From: Streptomycetales bacterium
Lineage (GTDB): Bacteria; Actinomycetota; Actinomycetes; Prado026
Assembly (NCBI GenBank): GCA_025361995.1
Contig: JANYIP010000334.1
Span: 1-19,706, forward strand
Length of the DNA stretch: 19,706 nt
Direction: 5' to 3'
Below, piece by piece: positions 14,239 through 19,706 of this stretch (position 1 is the first letter of the stretch; each line of letters begins with the position of its first letter). Position numbers and translations under genes: made by a program. The notes beneath the pieces were generated by a model that saw only the letters and a program-made list of their open reading frames with translations, ran no database searches and had not been told where the DNA came from.

Positions 14239-14254
14239 GTAGTCGCCCGACTAC
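14239..14254. promoter_or_regulatory. Inverted repeat over the VOC stop codon
   Basis: GTAGTCG and CGACTAC enclose two bases; the right arm includes the VOC stop (14251-14253). On the - strand it could end VOC transcription, but no T-run follows. Alternatively it is a distal copy of the GTAG/CTAC operator seen 40 bases further on. Confidence 0.4.
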
Positions 14255-14613
14255 GCAAGCGCGATGTCGAACTCGTTTCCCTCCGGGTCGGCCAGGGTCC
14301 GCCAGACGAATCCCTCGAGCTTCCGCTCGGTCTCCTCCGGCCAGGACCCACCCAGCTCTTGGATGCGCTTGGTCGCCGCAGCAAGGTCGGTCACCGACAG
14401 GTCGAGGTGCGTACGCCCCTTGACCGCCTTGACCTCAGGCACCCGTTGAAAGCAGACGACCGGGAGGGTGTCGCTGCCCTTCAGGAAGACGAATCGCCCG
14501 TCGTCCATGGCGGTGTCCACCTCGGTGTCGAGCACCTGTGCCCAGAAGGAGGCGAGGGTGGCCGGCTCGAGGCAGTCGATCGTGATGAACAGGAAGCTGC
14601 CGACCGCGGCCAT
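14251..14613 (-). CDS. VOC family (glyoxalase/bleomycin-resistance-like) protein
   Basis: This 120-residue single-domain protein has the vicinal-oxygen-chelate fold, built from two beta-alpha-beta-beta-beta units. Unit one is FLFITIDCLEPATLASFWAQVL (7-28), then DDGRFVFLKG (37-46). Unit two is HLDLSVTDLAAATKRIQELGG (69-89), then TLADPEGNEFDIA (106-118) with the usual DPEGNEF ending. Potential metal or ligand positions are His69 and Glu115. The second-half pattern R.H(L)DL.V.D matches the actinobacterial glyoxalase-like group (Glyoxalase_6). The substrate is unknown. GAGAGGA ends about six bases before ATG 14613, fixing the start. TAGGTT on the - strand at 14651-14656 is a plausible -10. Confidence 0.9.
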   Translation of the reverse strand: MAAVGSFLFITIDCLEPATLASFWAQVLDTEVDTAMDDGRFVFLKGSDTLPVVCFQRVPEVKAVKGRTHLDLSVTDLAAATKRIQELGGSWPEETERKLEGFVWRTLADPEGNEFDIALA

Positions 14614-14650
14614 CGGTCGTCCTCTCGCTAGTGCGGGGCTGGCGCCTGAG

Positions 14651-14656
14651 AACCTA
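14651..14656 (-). promoter_or_regulatory. Candidate -10 element of the VOC gene
   Basis: On the - strand TAGGTT (TAnnnT) lies 37 bases before ATG 14613, leaving room for a short leader with GAGAGGA. No clear -35 is visible. Confidence 0.3.
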
Positions 14657-14723
14657 CTGCGCGACGTCGCATCGGTCCCGCAGCCACCGCACACAGCCGC
14701 GATTTCGGAGCGGTTCGCCTTGC

Positions 14724-14729
14724 TAGGGT
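14724..14729 (+). promoter_or_regulatory. Candidate -10 element of the DUF3105 gene
   Basis: TAGGGT (TAnnnT) is followed by seven bases and then GTG 14737, the same geometry as at the GroES-like and DUF6629 genes. This argues for the GTG at 14737 rather than 14728, which overlaps the hexamer. Confidence 0.4.
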
Positions 14730-14736
14730 GGCACGT

Positions 14737-15597
14737 GTGACCAATGCACGGACCAGCCGCATCCAACGCGCGGAGAAGATCAAGAAGCTCGAGCTCGAGC
14801 AGCGCTCGAAGGATCGTCGGCGCAAGAGGTTGATCCTCATCAGTGCCGCCGCCGTGACTGCGGTCTGCATCGGTGCGGTCGTGCTGGTCCTCACGCTCAA
14901 TCACTCGCACCCAAGCTCATCCGTCTCCGGTCCGCAGATCGTGCCGAACGCACCGACCGGCGCCGGCACCACTCAGCCTCCAGCTACGCCGGTCACCGCT
15001 CCCTCGGGGATTACCGGGCTGCTCGCCTGGGACACCCAGGGATGGCCAGGGGACGGCGCGTCGCACGCTGGGGCGCTGGGCCACGACCACGTGACCGGTC
15101 CGGTCACCTACTCCGTGATCCCGCCGGTGGGCGGTCCTCACAACCCCGTGTGGATGAACGCCGGGATCTATACCGTGCCGATCCCGAGCGAGCGGGCGGT
15201 CCACAACCTCGAGCACGGTGCCGTCTGGATCACCTACCAGCCGGGATTGTCGGCCAGCAAGATCGCCATCCTCGACCAGCTTGTCGCCAAGCAGAGCCTG
15301 ATCTCCGAGCCGAGCCAGGCCGCCGGGCAGCTGAACCAGGCCAACCGATACGTCGACATGAGCCCGTGGGCCGACGATCAGCTACCGAGCCCGATCGTCA
15401 TCAGCTCGTGGGGCTACCAGCTGCGGGTCACTGATCCGTCGGATCCGCGACTGCAGCAGTTCATCGACATGTTCCGCCACAGCAGCAAGTATTCGCCGGA
15501 GTTCGGCGGAGCCGTGGATGGCGTACCCGTGCAGACCGGGGGCCGGCCAGCAGCCGACGGTGGCTCCCAACCCAACCCTGCCGGGAGCGCGGGATAG
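14737..15597 (+). CDS. DUF3105 membrane-anchored protein
   Basis: The 286-residue protein starts with a highly charged cytoplasmic segment (SRIQRAEKIKKLELEQRSKDRRRKR), followed by one membrane helix (32-54) and a Pro/Thr-rich linker (about 65-92). The exported DUF3105 domain occupies about 115-258 and shows YSVIPPVGGPHNPVWMNAGIY (125-145), the family's strongest motif, then VHNLEHGAVWITYQPG (155-170). Its conserved His residues (136, 156, 160) could bind a metal, but no activity is established. The linker-to-tail parts are low complexity. The GTG at 14737 is chosen from the leaderless promoter geometry; GTG 14728 would add three residues. It is transcribed away from the VOC gene. Confidence 0.9.
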   Translation: MTNARTSRIQRAEKIKKLELEQRSKDRRRKRLILISAAAVTAVCIGAVVLVLTLNHSHPSSSVSGPQIVPNAPTGAGTTQPPATPVTAPSGITGLLAWDTQGWPGDGASHAGALGHDHVTGPVTYSVIPPVGGPHNPVWMNAGIYTVPIPSERAVHNLEHGAVWITYQPGLSASKIAILDQLVAKQSLISEPSQAAGQLNQANRYVDMSPWADDQLPSPIVISSWGYQLRVTDPSDPRLQQFIDMFRHSSKYSPEFGGAVDGVPVQTGGRPAADGGSQPNPAGSAG

Positions 15598-15625
15598 CAG
15601 GCGCGCCGCAGACCTCGGTCGGTGG

Positions 15626-15661
15626 CTGTCCACAGCCGGCCTGGACCCGGAGTTGTCCACA
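15626..15661 (+). repeat. DnaA-box pair, one exact
   Basis: CTGTCCACA at 15626-15634 and the exact actinobacterial DnaA box TTGTCCACA at 15653-15661 lie in the same orientation, 27 bases apart start to start, with CTGGAC between. They sit in the 160-base gap between DUF3105 and the EspC-like gene. The pair at 10222-10258 has the same layout (28 apart, CTGGAC between). Confidence 0.55.
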
Positions 15662-15757
15662 CCGGGCGCGTCAGGTGTCGACCCGGCTGGACGCTTCTCC
15701 GCAGGATGTGAGGACCGCTTCACGCGGACCGGCCACGTCCTGATCGGAGCCTTCTTC

Positions 15758-16084
15758 GTGCCTCTACCGCCGCTAGCCGCCGCCGACGCGATCGTGGCTA
15801 GCCCTCACCAGCTCGACGCGCTCGGCCTGGCGACCGTCGATGTCGGGCGGCGGGTCGAGGAGCTTGCCGCGGCCGCAGAAGCGGCGCTGCACGCCCTCGC
15901 GGAAGCACTCCCCCGCTCGTCGACGGCAGTGGTGGCCCCGGCCGCCGGGGCAAGGTGCGCCGAGCTGTTGCGCGCTGAGGGAGCCTCGTTGCGCTCGCTC
16001 GGGCACGCGCTCTCGGCAGCGGCGGCGGGGTATCGGGCAGGTGACACCCGCGTCGCCGCCAAGCTCCTGGCGGCGACTGCGTGA
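15758..16084 (+). CDS. EspC-like/WXG100-related small helical protein
   Basis: This 108-residue protein is almost wholly alpha-helical and Ala/Leu-rich, with an amphipathic helix at about 17-50 (LDALGLATVDVGRRVEELAAAAEAALHALAEAL), a Pro/Ser turn, and a second helix region at 64-108. The pattern and size fit EspC/ESX-type helical hairpin proteins that pair with larger partners in type VII secretion-related loci. It has no WxG, so it is not a canonical EsxA/EsxB; the call is by shape and context. GTG 15758 has GGAG eight bases upstream. Longer frames upstream run through the noncoding DnaA-box region. The stop overlaps the start of the DUF1023 gene (GTGA, 16081-16084), so the two are made together. 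Confidence 0.6.
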   Translation: MPLPPLAAADAIVASPHQLDALGLATVDVGRRVEELAAAAEAALHALAEALPRSSTAVVAPAAGARCAELLRAEGASLRSLGHALSAAAAGYRAGDTRVAAKLLAATA

Positions 16085-17922
16085 ATGGGTCGGCGACCGT
16101 GCTGCGCTGGCAGGCCGACCCGGCCCGAGCCTGCGGCAACCGCCTGCAGGCGATCGCCGCCGAGGCCGTCCAGCTCGCCGCACGCGTGGTGGGCGAGCTG
16201 GACCAGCTCATGACCGGCCAGACCTGGCGCGGCCCTGGCGCCAGCCGGGCATCCTCGACGGTGCAGCGACACGTGAGCGTCGTTCGGGTCATGGCAGCTG
16301 CCGTCTTGGTGGCGGCGGACTGCGTCCTGGACACCGGCCGTCGGATCCTCCCGCTCCAAGCGGCACTCGACACCGCGCTGGAGCGGGCGCACCGCGAACC
16401 CCTCCTCGATGCTGGTCCCGACGATCACCTGTCCCTGCGCCCATGGGCGGCGGTGGGCCTCCTCCCCGTGGCGGGAGCCGGCGGGTTCGAGCTCGCTCGA
16501 CTCGAGCTCCTCGCGCGACACTTGAGCCACGACATCGCCCACGCGCTCGGTGAAGCTCAGCGGATCGACCATGCGTGCGCTGCCACCCTCGAGAGGCTGG
16601 AAGACACCGCCCGGTCACTCGTGCGCACGAACGAGCCGGCCCTGCTGCGCGCCGACCACGAGCTGCTGCTCGGGGACCCGGGGCTCATGGATTGGCTGCG
16701 GGCCGTCCCGCCCCCTGGCAGCCAGCCGCAGGACGTCGCCGACTGGTGGGCGGCCCACCTGCCCGCGGAGCGTGCTGAGCTGCTCGAGCTGCGCACGAGG
16801 GAAGACCCTTCCCTGGCGACCCGCTTGGGGGCCCTCGACGGGCTGCCGCTGGACCTGCGCGACGCGCTCAACCGCGCGGCGCTCGATCGGCGACTGGCGG
16901 CGTATCCACGCGAGATCGCCGACCTCGAGGGCGCCTTGTCGACCGCGGACGGACGCCCGGCGGCCTTGCTGGTGCGCAGGTTAGCGACCGCCGCCGCCGC
17001 GCACGCCGTCGACCTGACCGTACGCGGCCAGCTGAGCGGGCTCGACGCGGCGCGCGACGTGGTCAGCGGCGACCGGCTTCGGTGTCTGCTCCTGGTCGAC
17101 GAACCGACCGCCTGGGGGGACACCGGTCGCGTCTCGGTGTCAGTCGGGCCTGCTGACACCGCCGCGCACGTCGCCTACGTGGTGCCGGGTTTCGGGGCGC
17201 AGCCAGGACCGGACCTTGCCGACCTGGTCACCTCCGCGCGAGACGTCTATGACCAGGCTCGCACCTCGGCTCCTGGCACGTCAGTCGCCGTCATCGCCTG
17301 GCTGGGCTACCAGACGCCTGGCTGGGCGCAGGTGGCGTTCGACTCCAGGGCTCGAGCCGGCGCCGCGCTGCTGGCCCGCGACCTCGAAGGACTGCGCGCC
17401 GCGGGGTCGCAGAGCTCGCCGCACCTGACGCTGATCGGCCACAGCTACGGCAGCACCACCGTCTCGCTCGCGCTCCGCGACACGGCGGTCCAGGTCGACG
17501 ACGCCGTCTTCCTCGGCAGTCCAGGGCTGCTCGCCGAACGCGCCTCCGACCTGCCCGTACGTGGAGGGCACGTCTGGGTAGGCGCGGCGAGCGGCGACGA
17601 GATCAGCCACCTCAGCCGGTTCGGCGTCGACCCGGCGGCCCGTTCCTTCGGCGCTCACCGCTTCCCCGCCGAGTGCCCGGCAGGAACCCCGCTCGTGGCC
17701 CAGCACACCAGATACCTGGACGCCCACACGCCCTCGCTGCGCACTGTCGCGGCCATCGTCGTCGGGCTCGACAACCACCTGCCCACGGCCCCTGGCCGGG
17801 TCGACTCGGGCCTGCTCGGCGAGCTGGAGCGCCTCGCCGCAATCCAGGTGGGGCTGCCGATCGTCCCCGAGCTCCTGGGCTCGACTCCGGGCGATCCCAC
17901 CTTCGGCGACCCGGCGCGATGA
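16081..17922 (+). CDS. DUF1023 alpha/beta hydrolase with N-terminal helical ESX-like region
   Basis: This 613-residue protein has two parts. The first 300 residues are helical. TWRGPGASRASS (49-60) resembles a WXG100 turn, and DWWAAHLPAERAELL with RLGALDGLPLDLRDALNRAALD (221-270) is the segment that typically precedes DUF1023. The hydrolase domain (about 330-570) has VAYVVPGFGAQ (364-374), the nucleophile elbow GHSYGS with Ser455, VFLGSPG (476-482), Asp506 in SGDEIS and a probable His542 in QHTRYLD. Members are found in actinobacteria beside EspC/ESX genes; substrates are unknown, esters or peptides being likely. No secretion ATPase (EccC) or membrane components are here. No signal peptide is seen. 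The stop abuts the convergent rdgB stop with no gap. Confidence 0.9.
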   Translation: MNGSATVLRWQADPARACGNRLQAIAAEAVQLAARVVGELDQLMTGQTWRGPGASRASSTVQRHVSVVRVMAAAVLVAADCVLDTGRRILPLQAALDTALERAHREPLLDAGPDDHLSLRPWAAVGLLPVAGAGGFELARLELLARHLSHDIAHALGEAQRIDHACAATLERLEDTARSLVRTNEPALLRADHELLLGDPGLMDWLRAVPPPGSQPQDVADWWAAHLPAERAELLELRTREDPSLATRLGALDGLPLDLRDALNRAALDRRLAAYPREIADLEGALSTADGRPAALLVRRLATAAAAHAVDLTVRGQLSGLDAARDVVSGDRLRCLLLVDEPTAWGDTGRVSVSVGPADTAAHVAYVVPGFGAQPGPDLADLVTSARDVYDQARTSAPGTSVAVIAWLGYQTPGWAQVAFDSRARAGAALLARDLEGLRAAGSQSSPHLTLIGHSYGSTTVSLALRDTAVQVDDAVFLGSPGLLAERASDLPVRGGHVWVGAASGDEISHLSRFGVDPAARSFGAHRFPAECPAGTPLVAQHTRYLDAHTPSLRTVAAIVVGLDNHLPTAPGRVDSGLLGELERLAAIQVGLPIVPELLGSTPGDPTFGDPAR

Positions 17923-18555
17923 CTACCGCAGCCGACCGGCGGCGATCAGGTCCTCGACGATCGGTACGAGGGACCGCAGCGCGCGGGCCCGATGGCTCTC
18001 TTGGTCCTTCTCGTCCGACGACATCTCCGCCGACGTCTGCGTCCTGCCCTCGGGGACGAAGATCGGGTCGTACCCGAAGCCGTTCGTCCCGCGCGGGGCC
18101 CGGGTCAGCGTCCCGGGCCAGTACCCCTCGCCCACGCGTTCCGTGCCGTCCGGGAGGGCGAGCGCCGCCGCGCAGTGGAACGCAGCGCCGCGCCGGTCGT
18201 CCGGGACGTCCTCGAGCTGGCCGAGGACGAGCGCGAGATTGGCGAGGTCGTCGCCGTGCCGCCCCGACCACCGGGCGGACAGCACGCCGGGCATCCCGCC
18301 GAGGGCATCCACCGACAGCCCCGAGTCGTCAGCGACGGCGGGCAGCCCGGTCGCGGCCGCGACGGCGTGCGCCTTGAGCAGTGCGTTCTCCGCGAAAGTT
18401 GCGCCGGTCTCGGCCACGTCGGGGACACCCGGGTCGCTGCCGAAGGCGTCGACCCCGAGCAGCTCGACGGCCAGACCCGACTCGGCGAGGATGCGGCGCA
18501 GCTCGATGACCTTGTGCTCGTTGCGGCTGGCCAGGACGAGCCTCGGCACGGTCAT
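17923..18555 (-). CDS. rdgB: Non-canonical purine NTP pyrophosphatase, RdgB/HAM1 type
   Basis: This 210-residue enzyme hydrolyses XTP, ITP and dITP to monophosphates, keeping deaminated purines out of DNA and RNA. It has ASRNEHK (9-15, nucleotide loop), ETGATFAENALLKA (49-62) with the metal-site Glu and Asn, ADDSGL (75-80) with catalytic Asp, GMPGVLSARWSG (87-98), GTNGFGYDPIFVPEG (156-170) and the C-terminal EKDQESHRARAL (182-193). All the usual catalytic residues are present. ATG 18555 overlaps the rph stop (ATGA), so the enzyme is translationally coupled to RNase PH, as in Mycobacterium (Rv1340-Rv1341) and many bacteria. Confidence 0.96.
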   Translation of the reverse strand: MTVPRLVLASRNEHKVIELRRILAESGLAVELLGVDAFGSDPGVPDVAETGATFAENALLKAHAVAAATGLPAVADDSGLSVDALGGMPGVLSARWSGRHGDDLANLALVLGQLEDVPDDRRGAAFHCAAALALPDGTERVGEGYWPGTLTRAPRGTNGFGYDPIFVPEGRTQTSAEMSSDEKDQESHRARALRSLVPIVEDLIAAGRLR

Positions 18556-19304
18556 GCCGGCCCGAGCGGCCGGGCGAGCGCCGCCTGTTGCAGCGCCGTG
18601 AGCTCCGCGCACCCGACAACTGCGAGGTCGAGCAGCCGGTCGAGCAGCACGCGGTCGAAAGGGGCCCCCTCTGCTGTCCCCTGCACCTCGACGAAGCTGC
18701 CGTCGCCGGTCACCACGACATTCATGTCCGTCTGCGCTCGTACGTCTTCGGTGTAGGCGAGGTCGAGCAGGGCAACGCCGTCGACGACGCCGACGGAGAC
18801 AGCGGCGACCGAAGCGCTCAGCGGGGTCGCCCCCGCCTTGACGTGCCCCTGACCGCGGGCCCACTCGATCGCGTCGGCCAGGGCCACGTACGCACCGGTG
18901 ATCGCAGCGGTCCGGGTACCGCCGTCCGCCTGCAGGACGTCGCAGTCGATCACGATGGTGTTCTCGCCGAGCGCCTTGTAGTCGACCACCGCGCGCAGCG
19001 AGCGACCGACCAGTCGGGAGATCTCCTGGGTGCGCCCGCCGAGCCTGCCCTTCACCGACTCCCGGTCCGACCGCGTGTTGGTCGCCCGTGGCAGCATCGC
19101 GTACTCCGCGGTGACCCAGCCCTCGCCGCTGCCCTTGCGCCAGCGCGGCACGCCCGCGGTGAACGACGCCGCGCACAGGACCCGCGTCCGCCCGAACTCG
19201 ACGAGCACCGAGCCCTCGGCATGGTCGAGCCAGCCCCGTGTGATCGTGACCGGGCGGAGCTGGGAGGAGGTGCGGCCGTCGTCGCGGACCAGAGAGTCAG
19301 ACAT
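18552..19304 (-). CDS. rph: Ribonuclease PH
   Basis: This 250-residue phosphorolytic 3'-5' exoribonuclease trims tRNA 3' ends and acts in rRNA turnover as a hexameric ring. It begins RDDGRTSSQLRPVTI (7-21), the RxDGR.....RP start of the family. It also has EGSVLVEFGRTRVLCAAS (30-47), GWVTAEYAMLPRATNTR (62-78), GRTQEISRLVGRSLRAVVD (90-108, phosphate-binding Arg segment), IDCDVLQADGGTRTAAI (118-134) and the C-terminal TDMNVVVTGDG with VEVQGTAEG. ATG 19304 lies 11 bases after the stop of the metallo-hydrolase. There is no ribosome site, but TAGGCT ends eight bases before the ATG, so a leaderless transcript or readthrough from the upstream gene is possible. Confidence 0.97.
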   Translation of the reverse strand: MSDSLVRDDGRTSSQLRPVTITRGWLDHAEGSVLVEFGRTRVLCAASFTAGVPRWRKGSGEGWVTAEYAMLPRATNTRSDRESVKGRLGGRTQEISRLVGRSLRAVVDYKALGENTIVIDCDVLQADGGTRTAAITGAYVALADAIEWARGQGHVKAGATPLSASVAAVSVGVVDGVALLDLAYTEDVRAQTDMNVVVTGDGSFVEVQGTAEGAPFDRVLLDRLLDLAVVGCAELTALQQAALARPLGPA

Positions 19305-19315
19305 GGGAGGTGAGC

Positions 19316-19567
19316 CTAGACGTCGTAGGTCGCACCGCTGGCCGCGACCTCGCAGGGCTGACCGGAGGCAGCCTGCGCCTCGGCCTGGGCGGTCGCTGGG
19401 TCGTGCCACGGCGGCACGTGGGTCAGGACGAGCCGCCGGACTCCGGCGCTGCGGGCGATCAGCCCGGCGTCGGCACCGGTGAGGTGGAGGTCGGCCGGGT
19501 TGTGCTCGCCCTGGACGAACGACGCCTCCGCCAGCAGCAGGTCGGCCCCCTGCGCCAGCCCGGTCAC
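19316..19567 (-). CDS. Metallo-beta-lactamase-fold hydrolase, Rv1339-like, C-terminal part only
   Basis: Only about the last 84 residues are present. VTGLAQGADLLLAEASF followed by HLTGADAGLIARSAGVRRLVLTHVPPWHDP matches the C-terminal half of actinobacterial MBL-fold hydrolases. It holds the metal-ligand His of HLTG, the ADLLL.EASF strand and THVPPW(H)D. Neighbours rph and rdgB follow in the same order as Rv1339-Rv1340-Rv1341, and Rv1339 is a cyclic-nucleotide phosphodiesterase, so a similar role is likely. Family members have about 250 residues with HxHxDH in the missing N-terminal half. Upstream of about 19573 the frame no longer shows the expected SGDTGPC segment and it meets a stop at 19640-19642. 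The gene is thus cut by a rearrangement or an assembly junction. Confidence 0.8.
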   Translation of the reverse strand: MTGLAQGADLLLAEASFVQGEHNPADLHLTGADAGLIARSAGVRRLVLTHVPPWHDPATAQAEAQAASGQPCEVAASGATYDV

Positions 19568-19570
19568 CGC

Positions 19571-19706
19571 CCGGCGATCACCGATGACATCTATGCGGTG
19601 GGCGGCGTGCTGTATCTGCTCGCTACCGGGGCCGAGCCATCACGCGCACCCGCCGCCGACAATCTGCTGCGGCGGGCACCAGGTTTGCTGAACCCGGCGC
19701 TGGCCG
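19571..19706 (+). CDS. Protein-kinase-like fragment, lanthipeptide-synthetase reminiscent (partial)
   Basis: The + strand frame from about 19571 to the window end reads as 45 residues beginning PAITDDIYAVGGVLYLLATG, then AEPSRAPAADNLLRR. It matches the kinase subdomain IX-X pattern (D.YA.G.VLY.L.TG..P) seen in Ser/Thr kinases, and the ATGAEPS.AP wording is close to class III/IV lanthionine synthetases. No start codon or N-terminal lobe is visible, since the frame to the left is the antisense of the metallo-hydrolase gene. In the fragment 11 of 45 codons end in A or T, clearly more than in the neighbouring genes. It is probably DNA joined from elsewhere. The family call is tentative. Confidence 0.4.

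Noticed and set aside
15518..15757. An 80-residue N-terminal extension of the EspC-like protein.
   Set aside because: It runs through the end of the DUF3105 gene and the DnaA-box region and has no ribosome site, whereas GTG 15758 has GGAG at good spacing.
1..19706. CRISPR arrays, transposases, phage genes or toxin-antitoxin pairs.
   Set aside because: No spaced direct-repeat array and no recognisable transposase, integrase, phage or antitoxin sequence was seen on either strand.

Overview
This window comes from a high-GC actinobacterium. The signs are GTG starts, codons ending mostly in G or C, dense gene packing with ATGA/GTGA overlaps, a tRNA without encoded CCA, several start codons preceded by a TAnnnT hexamer as in leaderless transcripts, and families largely confined to actinobacteria (DUF3618, DUF6629, an EspC-like helical protein, DUF1023 hydrolase). 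The rph-rdgB arrangement next to a metallo-beta-lactamase-fold gene matches the mycobacterial Rv1339-Rv1341 order. A Nocardioides-like (Propionibacteriales) host is plausible, but this is inference only.

Layout. 1-3099 (+): the end of a PQQ-type beta-propeller gene, an exported LolA/RseB-like protein, an ABC ATPase and its ABC-2 permease, all closely spaced. 3089-4624: a membrane-anchored lipase-like hydrolase (-), a DUF2277 protein (+) and a PPOX-fold flavin-binding protein (-). The last two genes overlap tail to tail by 97 bases. 4667-6420 (+): bioA translationally coupled to a GNAT acetyltransferase. 6417-10166 (-): a six-gene same-strand series, in transcription order DUF3618, DUF427, a GroES-like protein, an 83-residue unknown, an SDR oxidoreductase and a DEAD-box RNA helicase. 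The helicase has a structured leader. 10342-11618 (+): a Bcp peroxiredoxin, tRNA-Leu(UAG) and a DUF6629 membrane protein gene broken by a one-base frameshift. 11566-14613 (-): a VOC protein, a secreted TAP-type peptidase/hydrolase and an unknown four-helix membrane protein, with a long hairpin between the last two. 14737-17922 (+): a DUF3105 protein, then an EspC-like helical protein coupled to a large DUF1023 alpha/beta hydrolase, a pair typical of type VII secretion-associated genes. 17923-19567 (-): rdgB, rph and the C-terminal end of an Rv1339-like metallo-hydrolase.

The right end looks abnormal. The metallo-hydrolase reading frame loses its family pattern near 19570 and meets a stop at 19640-19642. 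On the + strand the last 136 bases read as a protein-kinase-like fragment, reminiscent of class III/IV lanthipeptide synthetases, with a less GC-biased third codon position. This is either a real rearrangement breakpoint or an assembly chimera.

Most genes are housekeeping or conserved actinobacterial genes. I do not see a clear new defence or mobile system. The points most worth a second look are the helicase leader hairpin, the 57-base inverted repeat at 12383-12439, the frameshift in DUF6629, the paired DnaA-box-like motifs in two intergenic regions, the orphan EspC/DUF1023 pair and the right-end junction.
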